58,584 bases of DNA from Mageeibacillus sp. UBA6976 (GCA_002450155.1 DJYO01000007.1:1-58584), one strand, 5' to 3'. Shown: positions 34,672 through 43,146, counted from the stretch's first letter. Program-made: numbers and translations. The notes: generated from the sequence alone by a model not told the origin.

Positions 34672-35250
34672 ATGGATATGTGGAAAAAGAAGTTAACAGC
34701 AATAACCTTGGTTATGACCATGATCCTGTGTACGGGTTGTTTAAAAGGTCTTTTTTATAAACGTTCCGGGAATTTGGCGGACGATCTGTACCAGAATCAC
34801 TACAGACCCGAGATCGCTAGTGAAATTGCAGAAGAAATCATTGCCGAAGTGTTTCAAGCTGCCAGAGAAGAAGATTTCAGTCGTGTCGAGGTGCTGTTTT
34901 CTAATTATGCTCGAGAAAATACGCCTGATCTGGAAGAACAGTTTAATCAATTCTGTGAGTTTTGCTCTTTTGAAGCCAGTGATTTAAAAGGGACAGTGGA
35001 CATGACAGAAACTTCTAACTATTCAGGGCATTATCTAATGTATCTAATAGGATACGAGTTCAAACTGGAAGGTGATGACACAAAATATCTTTTGCATATA
35101 GGATGGGTCGCGGATAATGTAAATGACACATCACAGATTGGAATACAATATGTTGAGGTGCTCCGTTATGAAGATGCCAACCCGGGTGAGTACTGGGGAT
35201 ATGGTAATAATACCGGTTTTCATGTGATAACCAATAAAGAAGTAGGATAA
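34672..35250 (+). CDS. Lipoprotein, DUF5104-like
   Basis: 192 aa. Signal with lipobox MILCTGC (lipid-anchored Cys at 23). The mature part EEIIAEVFQAAREEDFSRVEVLFSNYARENTPDLEEQF... resembles DUF5104, a clostridial lipoprotein family of unknown role. GGGG lies 13 nt from the ATG, longer than usual. Confidence 0.65.
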   Translation: MDMWKKKLTAITLVMTMILCTGCLKGLFYKRSGNLADDLYQNHYRPEIASEIAEEIIAEVFQAAREEDFSRVEVLFSNYARENTPDLEEQFNQFCEFCSFEASDLKGTVDMTETSNYSGHYLMYLIGYEFKLEGDDTKYLLHIGWVADNVNDTSQIGIQYVEVLRYEDANPGEYWGYGNNTGFHVITNKEVG

Positions 35251-35323
35251 TCATAATAGGACGGTTTTATCAGCAGCAAAACGCACTAATTTTAGGATTT
35301 TTAAAACAAAGGGGATAACGGAT

Positions 35324-36337
35324 ATGTTAAACGGAATGAAGGCTAAGGCTCTTTTAATAGGAACTATGGCAATTTCTATTCTGATCAGCGGATGCGGAGT
35401 AAAAAAGGACTCTGATGATAAAGTAATGCTGGAAATTGGAGATAACATAACTGAGGTCACATCTGACGGGCAGAAAAACCTTTTGGATATCAGTAATAAT
35501 AAAGCAACCTATTGGCAATACGATTCCGGTAAGAATCTTCTCATATCATCCAAACGCCAATGTTCGAACGTATCAATCTATAATGTGGAAACCGGTGCAG
35601 AAACTGTTATCGGCTTTCCGGAGGTTGACGACAATCATAGCCTGATCGAATATGAAGGACAGGAGATGTATGGACTTAACGCCTGGTATGAAGACGGCAA
35701 AGTGAACATTTATGCACAAGATTCCGATGATCGTACACTTGTTGTCTTTACCTTTGACTGCGAGAATGGTGAGCTTGTGGATACAGCGCGTTATGATATA
35801 GAAAGTCCTGTTTTTGTAAGGGATGCGGGTAAATTCATTGTATATGTAAAAAGTGTATCGGTTAAAGACCAGAATGATAAGTATTATATAAAGTATGATT
35901 TGAACCTTTTTGATAAAACGACAGGAGAAGATAAAACTGTTGCTAGTGACATTGGAAAACTGGGTAAAGGCTTTGATCTGATCGTATTGAACTGTGATAA
36001 AAGCAAAGTCCTGTTTGTAAAAAATAATGATTGGTCCAAAATCCTTGATAAAAAAGCAAAAGATACTCCTGTTTTATATGAGTACGATATCCCGTCAGGC
36101 GAGACCCGCGAGGTATATAAATGCAGCAAGGGAAATTGCATAACGGGTTTCACATATGCTTCAGAAAGCAACAAGATCTATCTGAGATACGGGAAGATAA
36201 TATCTGTTGCGGTTGTTGACTATAACATCCAGCCCAATTACACAACGGTCATAACACCAGACGGCCGCAATTATGATCTGCATTCTTCCATAATTAACGG
36301 ATATGACATAAACACTACAGGCATTGTCGTTTATTAA
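35324..36337 (+). CDS. Lipoprotein, possible beta-propeller
   Basis: 337 aa. Lipobox ILISGCG. The mature part has repeated blade-like elements (NNKATYWQYDSGKNLLISSK, SNVSIYNVETGAETVIGF, YDLNLFDKTTGEDKTVA, VLYEYDIPSGETREVYKC), suggesting a surface beta-propeller. No named family. SD AAAGGGG. Confidence 0.6.
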   Translation: MLNGMKAKALLIGTMAISILISGCGVKKDSDDKVMLEIGDNITEVTSDGQKNLLDISNNKATYWQYDSGKNLLISSKRQCSNVSIYNVETGAETVIGFPEVDDNHSLIEYEGQEMYGLNAWYEDGKVNIYAQDSDDRTLVVFTFDCENGELVDTARYDIESPVFVRDAGKFIVYVKSVSVKDQNDKYYIKYDLNLFDKTTGEDKTVASDIGKLGKGFDLIVLNCDKSKVLFVKNNDWSKILDKKAKDTPVLYEYDIPSGETREVYKCSKGNCITGFTYASESNKIYLRYGKIISVAVVDYNIQPNYTTVITPDGRNYDLHSSIINGYDINTTGIVVY

Positions 36338-36404
36338 GATAAAGATAAGGGCGCAAATGTGAAAATCATTAAAGAATATCTGGTCGCGATTGTGAGGATG
36401 CCAA

Positions 36405-36869
36405 ATGTTTGAACGAAACGTCTATCAGGAAATACTTAAATGGAAACGCGAATATGCGCCCCAATATGCGCTGTTCCTCAAGGGTGCAAGGCGTGTTGGC
36501 AAAACGACATTGGCAGAGAAGCTCGGCCGTGAGGAATATAGATCCTATATTCTCGTGCGTTTTGATCAGACGGGTGATGATATAAATCGTCTGTTTACAG
36601 ATAGTCTTCGTGGTCTGGATTCTTTGTTCAACACTTTGCAATTCGAGTATAATACACGGCTTTATCCAAGAGAATCTCTTATTATTCTGGATGAAATACA
36701 GCTTTTTCCGCCGGCAAGGCAGGCTCTGAAAACTCTTCTCGAAGATGGTCGCTATGATTATGTTGAAACCGGCTCATTGGCAACTATCACAAAGAAGAGC
36801 AAGGATATACTGATCCCATCGGAGGAATATCCTTTAGATGTGTTGCCCATGGATTTCGAAGAATACTAA
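36405..36869 (+). pseudogene. AAA ATPase (AAA_14/DUF4143 type) cut by a stop codon
   Basis: Only 154 aa of a family that normally has about 400. Walker A KGARRVGKTT, Walker B LIILDEIQ, ETGSLATI and LPMDFEEY are present. The next codon is TAA followed by TGG GAA AAT; relatives read FEEYLWxxG, so a TTA-to-TAA change probably created the stop. The rest, including DUF4143, is missing beyond a few codons. Confidence 0.8.
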
Positions 36870-36882
36870 TGGGAAAATGATA

Positions 36883-36984
36883 ATGAAGCTGAGGCCCGGT
36901 GATGGGGACCGTGTCATCTTGGCAAGATCTAGGAATGAATTCAGCCTGATATCTGAACAAACAGAAGACAGGGATTATGAATAA
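36883..36984 (+). other. 33-codon reading frame, gene fragment
   Basis: MKLRPGDGDRVILARSRNEF, then SLISEQTEDRDYE and a stop. No ribosome site in front; looks like the end of a lost gene placed after the broken ATPase. Confidence 0.3.
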
Positions 36985-36999
36985 GTTGGAGGTAAACTG

Positions 37000-37704
37000 A
37001 TGGGACTTGCGGTCGGATTGCTCTTAATAGTCTTGCTGATGGCGCTGGCTTGCTTGGCTTTTCTTATTACCGCCATCGTATTTGTTGTAGTCGGAGCCAA
37101 TCAGAAGAAGAAAGGCGGGAAGGGAACTCTCGGCAAGGTCGGTATCGGATTACTTATGGTGCCTCTTCTGGTCCTTCTATGTATCGGAGGTACTGTCATC
37201 TGGCGGAAGGTCATGATTAAGTGTGTTGCCGATGAATGGAGATTTACAAGCATCAATGCAGGTGAAGGCAGTGCAGTAAGGAATATGCTCAGATCCGTTC
37301 TGGTTTCTATCGATGATGGAGACATGGAGACTTTCAAAAGAGAGTTTACACTGGATATAAGGAATGACCGCCACTTCGATGATGTTGTGGATGATTTCTT
37401 CGATGAACTTGATGATCTTGATGTAGAACTGGATCCGGATGAGTTCTTAGCTGATTGGGGTGAGTCCATGTTCTTCGATACCGATCATTATCATGGCAAA
37501 TACAGATACGACATCGGTTATGTATATGATGCACAGATAGACGGCCAGACTTACTATATCTATGTGAGAGTCTGTACCAGAGACGATCAGTACAGGAACG
37601 GTATCGGTCTTGAACAGTTCATCGTATGTACTGAAGACAAGATTGATGAACTTTATGAGATAATTGAAGATGACGATGCCGATATTTATCTCGACGTCTT
37701 GTAA
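37000..37704 (+). CDS. Membrane protein with acidic extracytoplasmic domain
   Basis: 234 aa. Two helices (residues 3-32 and 47-69) separated by a basic loop QKKKGGKGTLGK, then an acidic domain. LRSVLVSIDDGDMETFKREFTLDIRND...DDFFDELDDLDVEL recalls the DUF5104 lipoprotein at 34.7 kb. SD TTGGAGG, 7 nt to ATG. Function unknown. Confidence 0.65.
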   Translation: MGLAVGLLLIVLLMALACLAFLITAIVFVVVGANQKKKGGKGTLGKVGIGLLMVPLLVLLCIGGTVIWRKVMIKCVADEWRFTSINAGEGSAVRNMLRSVLVSIDDGDMETFKREFTLDIRNDRHFDDVVDDFFDELDDLDVELDPDEFLADWGESMFFDTDHYHGKYRYDIGYVYDAQIDGQTYYIYVRVCTRDDQYRNGIGLEQFIVCTEDKIDELYEIIEDDDADIYLDVL

Positions 37705-37778
37705 TAGTTTAAGTAATTGAAAGGGATAATTATAAGAGAGTTACAAATCTTATCTTCCACATTATTACTCTGATCATT

Positions 37779-38171
37779 ATGTTGCCCGATCTGGTGTTTG
37801 TCGGATTGAATTCACTTATGGGGTTAGGTTATTGTAATGGACTCGAGCTAATATATGTATTGACAGTCGATCTTCTGTTTGGCTGCGCTTTCTTAGCTTC
37901 TACGGTAGGGGAAATCATATTGTTTATTATGTATAATCCAACCAGGCCCAAGGTATATTTTACATGCGAGCTGCTGAACCATGGCCTTTCCGCTTTGTGC
38001 TTTGCAATAGCAATCATTTACATAATAAAAGTAAGACTGAACTCTTCCAGCAAGGGAACTTTATTTGCACCGGCTATAAATCTTATAGGATTGGTTGTCT
38101 GCATTATAGTGATAATAATAAATGTGGTAGTCCGTAAGAAGATGAAAAAAGCTCCTCAGAAGTTGAAGTAA
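37779..38171 (+). CDS. Four-helix membrane protein, start uncertain
   Basis: 130 aa from the first ATG, with about four hydrophobic helices and a basic tail (VRKKMKKAPQKLK). The coding frame is open and protein-like upstream to 37713 (reading RDNYKRVTNLIFHIITLIIM), and AAAGGGA lies at 37720, but no standard start codon follows it. So either a start has been lost, or the ATG at 37779 is used without an SD. Confidence 0.55.
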   Translation: MLPDLVFVGLNSLMGLGYCNGLELIYVLTVDLLFGCAFLASTVGEIILFIMYNPTRPKVYFTCELLNHGLSALCFAIAIIYIIKVRLNSSSKGTLFAPAINLIGLVVCIIVIIINVVVRKKMKKAPQKLK

Positions 38172-38179
38172 GAGGAGCT
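38150..38179. terminator. Bidirectional terminator
   Basis: AGCTCCTC / GAGGAGCT with a 14-nt loop. Plus strand continues CTATTTTA; minus strand continues TTTTTT. It overlaps the end of the plus-strand membrane gene and serves the convergent sigma-factor operon. Confidence 0.8.
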
Positions 38180-38215
38180 CTATTTTACAGCTGATATACA
38201 GGATTTAACAGAACA

Positions 38216-38452
38216 TCATACTTTGCCATAGTACTCTTTATCTAATAATTCCCGCGCTGTGCCCAACGAAACTGGTGCTACTCCTTCTTCTACCTCTTTC
38301 TCGGCTTCAAAGATCGCCTGATCTATCCTGTTGTTCTGAACAAACTTCTCATTCAAACCGTTGATGACAACGTTTACACCGTTCATACGGAACTTCCGTG
38401 CCATCTCAAACCCGAGTCCGCGTGTACTTCCTGTGATTACTGCTGTTTTCAT
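38216..38452 (-). pseudogene. Short-chain dehydrogenase fragment with internal deletion
   Basis: 78 aa. It starts as a normal SDR (MKTAVITGSTRGLGFEMARKF, glycine-rich NAD(P) motif) but has no catalytic Tyr-x-x-x-Lys region; after residue 38 it jumps to helical C-terminal-looking sequence ending ELLDKEYYGKV. Full SDRs have about 250 residues. It follows the sigma-factor gene by 30 bp. Confidence 0.7.
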
Positions 38453-38482
38453 CCAAGTCCTTTTAAGATCTTAATACCCATA

Positions 38483-40804
38483 TCAGTTTGCAAGAACATT
38501 CATCATGTCATCATAATAGTAGAGATTATCAGAGACGTGGTTATACATTGTCATTTCCCAGTCATCATATGAATACAACTCAGGATCAAACCATACATCG
38601 TATGTCAGACACAAAACTATTGAATTCATATATCCGGATAAATAATCATCATATTCAGCTTCTGATATAACATTGCCGTTGTTATAGAAAGTAGTAGTAA
38701 ATTCGTAATTATCACAATATACACTGAGTTCGTTCACCTGAATCAGAGAGTTTTCCTGAACTTCGTATTCAGTACAGTAAACTCCCCCTTCTCCGTCAGA
38801 ATGTCTTATCAGTAAATGACCGTTATCGAGCAACGCAACATCAGTTGTAGGAGAACCTCCGGCATTAACTGTTGACTCAGGAAGATAGAACATTTCTACA
38901 GCTTCTCCGATCGCAGGATCATATGTATAAATCCTTATTGATGCGCATGTATAACTGCCCGGAATAGAATATTCAATCCACTCTACTTCAGAATCAGCCG
39001 CATACTGGATCATAAGCTCAGGTATTCCGTCACCGGTAATATCTTCATAAGTACAAGACGGGAATCCGTAATCAGGTTCCGTATCGAAAATCCTCAGATT
39101 AGCTTCATTTTGAATCAGGATATTGGCATAAGCCAAATTTACCGCCGAAATATCCGACGTGTCTGTAACGGCTTCATCGCCGACTAATGCCACAAACTCA
39201 TTAAAAAGAAGGAAATTACCGTCATCTTCAGAACCGTATGTAGGCATCACAGCAGCAACTACCCGGTTCTCATAATCATCGCGTGCATTATTAAACTCAT
39301 CTTCAGATATCGGTTCATCGTTATGAGTAACGGTAACCTCCGTTTCCTGAGACCAAATCCATGTGTTAATAAGCTCGTAACCGGTCTGCGACAGAGAATA
39401 TTCTTCAATAGTGTAAATGCTGTAACCACGTCCGCCGAAAGTCTCGAAAGCAACTAAATTACCGTCATCAAGAAGCATCAGATCCGTATCTGAAAACCAA
39501 CCTGCAACATCGCGATGCGTTTCTCTTCTAAAGAGCTCGTTAACCGTATCATCATCAGGATTATATGAAAGAATGAATACTTTCATAGTTGCCGGCCCCG
39601 GAAACCCCATGCCGGCAAGCCAATCGGTCGCGGCCTCGTCTTCAGAATCGGAGCAGTATCTGACTATACATTCCGGTATATCATCTCCTGTAATATCCAC
39701 ATAGTTAATACAAGGTACCGGATTATCTGTAGCTTCCTGACACTGTAGTACTCTTATCTCATAATCAGAAACCACACCATAATACGCGGCAGCAATCTGT
39801 TCGTCAGACGGCATCAGATCGGCCGTGGTTTCAGTTGCAGGTGTAAGCTCAGCCGTCTCGAAAAGCGCTTCTTCTGTCTCTTCAGTTCTATCTTCGGGGG
39901 TCTCTTCTTCTGTCTCTTCCAAAGGTTCAACAGGTTTCTTTTTCGCTATGTTTGAGACAATCGCAATGCTCAATATAATTACCGCTAACGCAAGAAGTCC
40001 CGTTATGATCTTCCCTGCCAGAGTTGACAGAAAACCATGCTTGACGGTATCTTTTGCAGCCTTGCCCGAAACAGACTTAACAACTTCTTTTGCCTCCGGT
40101 TTTATTGTGTTCTTCTCAACAGATGAAGTAACAGAAGGAATATTCAGATCCTTCGACTGAACGTTGAAGAATCTTGTAAGGAACGGTACAGCAGGAACAG
40201 CTGCGAATGCAACCTTGTTCTCCTTCTCGTATTTTCTTATTCCTTCCTTTATTCTGATCCTTGAAGCCTTAAGTCTTGTCTTGACCGTACCTTCAGGACA
40301 GCCCATAAGTTCCGCAATCTTCTCTACGGACAATTCATCGTAATAATACATATGTATCGTCTGATACTGTACTTCCGAGAGTTCCTCGCGCATTATTCTC
40401 TCTAATTCCTTGCGGCGCACTTTCTCGGTTATATAGTAGTCGGAAAGGTCTTCCAGGTTGTCATCGCCCACCAGGGATTCATCAGTCGCGACCACATCAT
40501 CGTATGAGATGTTGTCTCTTCTCTTCTTACACATATCAAGAGATTTATGCGCCGCGATCTGCTTAACCCAAGCTATAAACATCCTGTCATTATCAAAAGT
40601 ATCGAGATTGCTGAAAACGGAAATATATGTCTCCTGCATGGCATCTGCCGCTTCTTCCTCATTGTTAAGGATACCGTAGCATGTAGCATAGACGAATCTT
40701 TTTGACTTCTCGTAGATCTCGCTGAAGGCATTCTCGTCACCTGAACGGTAAGCCTTCAGAAGTTTCTCATACTCTTCAAATAAACTGTTATCTTTCTCGT
40801 TCAT
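38483..40804 (-). CDS. Membrane-tethered ECF-type sigma factor with duplicated extracytoplasmic domain
   Basis: 773 aa. Cytoplasmic part: sigma region 2 (residues 15-95, AFSEIYEKSKRFVYATCYGI, WVKQIAAHKSLDMCKKRR) and region 4 (130-192, YYYDELSVEKIAELMGCPEGTVKTRLKASR). Residues 193-263 are a linker with PFLTRFF (207-213). A membrane helix spans 264-287. Residues 290-335 are Glu/Thr-rich. Outside are two tandem copies of a ~190-residue domain, each with DITGDxIPE (370-378 and 589-597), DxxLLDxGxL and SExE(F/Y)(N/D). DxTGDG is typical of calcium-binding or FG-GAP-like loops. So a promoter-selecting factor appears fused to a surface sensor. Third gene of a minus-strand unit. Confidence 0.85.
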   Translation of the reverse strand: MNEKDNSLFEEYEKLLKAYRSGDENAFSEIYEKSKRFVYATCYGILNNEEEAADAMQETYISVFSNLDTFDNDRMFIAWVKQIAAHKSLDMCKKRRDNISYDDVVATDESLVGDDNLEDLSDYYITEKVRRKELERIMREELSEVQYQTIHMYYYDELSVEKIAELMGCPEGTVKTRLKASRIRIKEGIRKYEKENKVAFAAVPAVPFLTRFFNVQSKDLNIPSVTSSVEKNTIKPEAKEVVKSVSGKAAKDTVKHGFLSTLAGKIITGLLALAVIILSIAIVSNIAKKKPVEPLEETEEETPEDRTEETEEALFETAELTPATETTADLMPSDEQIAAAYYGVVSDYEIRVLQCQEATDNPVPCINYVDITGDDIPECIVRYCSDSEDEAATDWLAGMGFPGPATMKVFILSYNPDDDTVNELFRRETHRDVAGWFSDTDLMLLDDGNLVAFETFGGRGYSIYTIEEYSLSQTGYELINTWIWSQETEVTVTHNDEPISEDEFNNARDDYENRVVAAVMPTYGSEDDGNFLLFNEFVALVGDEAVTDTSDISAVNLAYANILIQNEANLRIFDTEPDYGFPSCTYEDITGDGIPELMIQYAADSEVEWIEYSIPGSYTCASIRIYTYDPAIGEAVEMFYLPESTVNAGGSPTTDVALLDNGHLLIRHSDGEGGVYCTEYEVQENSLIQVNELSVYCDNYEFTTTFYNNGNVISEAEYDDYLSGYMNSIVLCLTYDVWFDPELYSYDDWEMTMYNHVSDNLYYYDDMMNVLAN

Positions 40805-40866
40805 TTCAATCTCTCCGGTTGGGATAAATTATAGCTCAAATACGCGCAGACAGCGCCCCATCTTAA

Positions 40867-41022
40867 TCAACCCGGTTTCTGTTGGTCTTTATCTGGACGC
40901 TCCCGGTCTGACAAAACGGGAGGATCGGAGCCGGGCGGTATCTCAAGATCCATGGCAAGAGCCACGAAAAATCTGGTCAGAAACGGTTGCTTTGACAACT
41001 TATCTCCGTTTTTATAACGCAT
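40867..41022 (-). CDS. Small protein sharing the PFLTRFF motif with the sigma factor
   Basis: 51 aa, missed by length. MRYKNGDKLSKQPFLTRFFV, then ALAMDLEIPPGSDPPVLSDR and an acidic/basic tail. QPFLTRFFVALAMDLEIPPG lines up with sigma residues 206-225 (VPFLTRFFNVQSKDLNIPSV), with ten or more identities. AGGAGG is present but only 1 nt from the ATG, which is poor spacing. It lies 25 bp after the membrane protein and 62 bp before the sigma gene. Confidence 0.5.
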   Translation of the reverse strand: MRYKNGDKLSKQPFLTRFFVALAMDLEIPPGSDPPVLSDRERPDKDQQKPG

Positions 41023-41047
41023 TCCTCCTGATTATTCCCGCTGCCTG

Positions 41048-41836
41048 TTAATCGTTATGATCGCCAAAGAACCATCTGCCGTTAATCTTGTGAAATGATA
41101 CCGAGATGGTACACGGCTGATACATTATTGAATCATCCGTAAAAGTGCCCTGCAGAGGTATTGATATTTCAACTGCGCAGCATTCGCAGCCGTCATCATC
41201 ATCATAACGGTCGACTACTTTATAATCACAATGATTCCAATTCAGATTCTGTTCATTAAGAGCATCTGCCAAATCCATAAAGGCATCTTCATTTATGACT
41301 GTAGTATGTGAGGAATATCGCAGATTAAGGTTTTCTTCAAGAATATCCTCCAATTCATCTGCGTCCTGCGATCTTAATGCATCAACATACATCTCAACAG
41401 CATCATCTATTCCACTGGCACCGAGATCCTCATCCTGTTCGAAAGCCTTTTCGAAACTCTTACATGTTGATATTCCGGAAAAGATAGTGAAGGAAGTTAA
41501 AATCAAAATAATTACAGATATGACGCAAGCGCCTGCAGCCTGCTTTTTCGAAAGTGCTTTTACCAGGAACAGTACAGCTAAAACAACCAGTGCCGATATT
41601 ACTACCAAAGCTGTTTTATATGAACCGAGATAACTGACTGCAGCATCATACTTCAATCTGTTACTGCGAAGCGCAGAACTTCCGCCTGCAAGGTAAAAAA
41701 GGGATGCGAAACCTGCAACGAGAGATAAAACAAGCGCTATCGTCGCAGCCCATGTGGACTTTTTCTCTTTCTTTTTACGGTTCTTATCCGTACATCCCTG
41801 CTTTTCCTTCATTAATAATTCTTCTACTTCTGACAT
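41048..41836 (-). CDS. Membrane protein of the sigma-factor operon
   Basis: 262 aa. A basic cytoplasmic start (NRKKKEKK), three helices (about 28-50, 74-92, 99-120), then an extracytoplasmic domain with DAVEMYVDALRSQDADELEDIL, CDYKVVDRYDDDDGCECCAVEI and a closing HKINGRWFFGD, like nuclear-transport-factor-type lipoprotein domains. First gene of the unit. Could be a sensor or modulator partner. SD GGAG. Confidence 0.65.
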   Translation of the reverse strand: MSEVEELLMKEKQGCTDKNRKKKEKKSTWAATIALVLSLVAGFASLFYLAGGSSALRSNRLKYDAAVSYLGSYKTALVVISALVVLAVLFLVKALSKKQAAGACVISVIILILTSFTIFSGISTCKSFEKAFEQDEDLGASGIDDAVEMYVDALRSQDADELEDILEENLNLRYSSHTTVINEDAFMDLADALNEQNLNWNHCDYKVVDRYDDDDGCECCAVEISIPLQGTFTDDSIMYQPCTISVSFHKINGRWFFGDHND

Positions 41837-42089
41837 TTTCAGTGTCTCCTTTCAGGTTTGATATACCTATATAACGATGCAGGATTTCCCCGGGTTCATT
41901 TTTTGAAAAAAATTTTGCAAAAAAATTTTTGCAAAAAAACTACCTAAATATTATCACTTATCGTACCTTCATATGATGGATGCTTCCTATTCTTGTAAAG
42001 ATTTCTTTAATCACTAGTAGCCTTGTACATATGATTAATTGAAAGTAATGTGATACTAATCAACTCAATAACTTAATTAAGGAGGCAGT
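41837..42089. other. AT-rich spacer with tandem TTTTGCAAAAAAA repeats
   Basis: TTTTGCAAAAAAA occurs head to tail at 41913-41925 and 41926-41939, and a third time at 42294-42306. The A-tracts recur every 13-14 bp and should bend the DNA. No gene. It probably contains the promoters of the flanking genes. Confidence 0.5.
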
Positions 42090-42245
42090 ATGACTATTAT
42101 ATGCGGAGGCTACCTATCCTTAGCTCTATATAGAATCTGTAGGGATAAGAATCCTATTAAAATACAACGTTTCTGCCGTTCTTATACACATCAAGCCAAG
42201 AGAATCGGTATCTACTATCTGTGTATAGATAACTTATTAAATTAA
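42090..42245 (+). CDS. Novel 51-aa protein in its own transcription unit
   Basis: MTIICGGYLSLALYRICRDK, then NPIKIQRFCRSYTHQAKRIG, ending IYYLCIDNLLN. Four Cys, strongly basic centre. AAGGAGG lies 4 nt before the ATG, one of the best ribosome sites in the window, and a strong terminator follows 26 bp after the stop. A possible promoter TTGTAC-17 nt-TAATGT lies about 45 nt upstream. No family recognised; may be a small regulatory or toxic peptide. Confidence 0.55.
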   Translation: MTIICGGYLSLALYRICRDKNPIKIQRFCRSYTHQAKRIGIYYLCIDNLLN

Positions 42246-42271
42246 TTTATGAACCTTACAAACCGAGTTCT

Positions 42272-42297
42272 AAAGTGCCGCAAGGCACTTTTCTTTT
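42272..42297 (+). terminator. Rho-independent terminator of the 51-aa ORF
   Basis: AAAGTGCC-GCAA-GGCACTTT, 8-bp stem with a GNRA-type loop, then TTCTTTT. Confidence 0.88.
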
Positions 42298-42350
42298 GCA
42301 AAAAAACCAAGAAAAATTTTACAATTCTAATTGTAAATATTACAGTTTTG

Positions 42351-43022
42351 TTACCGTTGTTTATAAGCCTTGATTTGTATATCACCTTCAGAAGTTACTC
42401 TATAGTACTTATCCTCATCTGTATCGACCATTAATACCGGTATAACTCCTGAATCATATACTGAACCATCGATATAGTAGTGACTTGCACCATCGTAATA
42501 GATATCGTGGAAAGACGGGTTTCCAGAGATAGATGCAGTTCCAATGTGACCCGCAACGACTTTTTTGTCGATATCGGGAATCTCGCCAAGATCTGCCGGA
42601 TACTTTGATGTAAATACTTCCTGCGTTGTTCCGGTATCCCACCAGTCGCCTGCTTCTTCATCTATTCCGGCATGCACAAAGATCGTATTTCCTTCAGTGT
42701 GATACAACGGTAGACTTTTGAACCACTTTAGATACTTCTCATCTCCGGCTTTCTTTTTGTCATCGTCATCCAGGGTAGAGAATCCCATTATGCAGCTCTC
42801 TTCGTGATTACCCATAAGAGCGATTACGCGGTCGTTACCGTATAGACCTTGTAGTTCTATAATTCTGTTGATAACATCTCTGCATTGCGGTCCAATATGA
42901 ATGTAATCGCCGAGTAGAATGAGTTTGGTATCGGACTCAGCCAATCTATCGAGAACAAGCTCCAAAGAAGCTTGAAATTCATTGAAATACCCGTGAATGT
43001 CAGACATGCAAAAGATTTTCAT
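42351..43022 (-). CDS. Metallophosphatase (PPP-like serine/threonine phosphatase fold)
   Basis: 223 aa. Motifs SDIHGYF, LLGDYIHIG, ALMGNHEES, IFVHAGI, AGHIGT match the PPP/diadenosine-tetraphosphatase-like layout. It could remove phosphate from proteins or cleave Ap4A. Monocistronic. Confidence 0.85.
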   Translation of the reverse strand: MKIFCMSDIHGYFNEFQASLELVLDRLAESDTKLILLGDYIHIGPQCRDVINRIIELQGLYGNDRVIALMGNHEESCIMGFSTLDDDDKKKAGDEKYLKWFKSLPLYHTEGNTIFVHAGIDEEAGDWWDTGTTQEVFTSKYPADLGEIPDIDKKVVAGHIGTASISGNPSFHDIYYDGASHYYIDGSVYDSGVIPVLMVDTDEDKYYRVTSEGDIQIKAYKQR

Positions 43023-43113
43023 AGTACCACACCATCCTTAATGGAGGAAAATAACGAAAAATGTGTCCCAAGATTTAAGAGCTTATAGGATGACGCCTTT
43101 TATCTGCAAAATG

Positions 43114-43146
43114 AAAGGCCCGCAAACGCAGTGTTTACGGGCCTTT
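43114..43146 (-). terminator. Terminator of tRNA-Ser
   Basis: 14-bp stem AAAGGCCCGTAAAC / GTTTGCGGGCCTTT (one G-T pair) with a 5-nt loop, starting right after the CCA end of the tRNA; followed by CATTTTG. Confidence 0.85.

Noticed and set aside
41913..41939. CRISPR-like direct repeats
   Set aside because: Only two adjacent 13-14 bp copies, without spacers or cas genes.
42249..42434. 61-aa plus-strand frame MNLTNRVLKCRK...
   Set aside because: It runs through the terminator and the antisense of the metallophosphatase; no SD.
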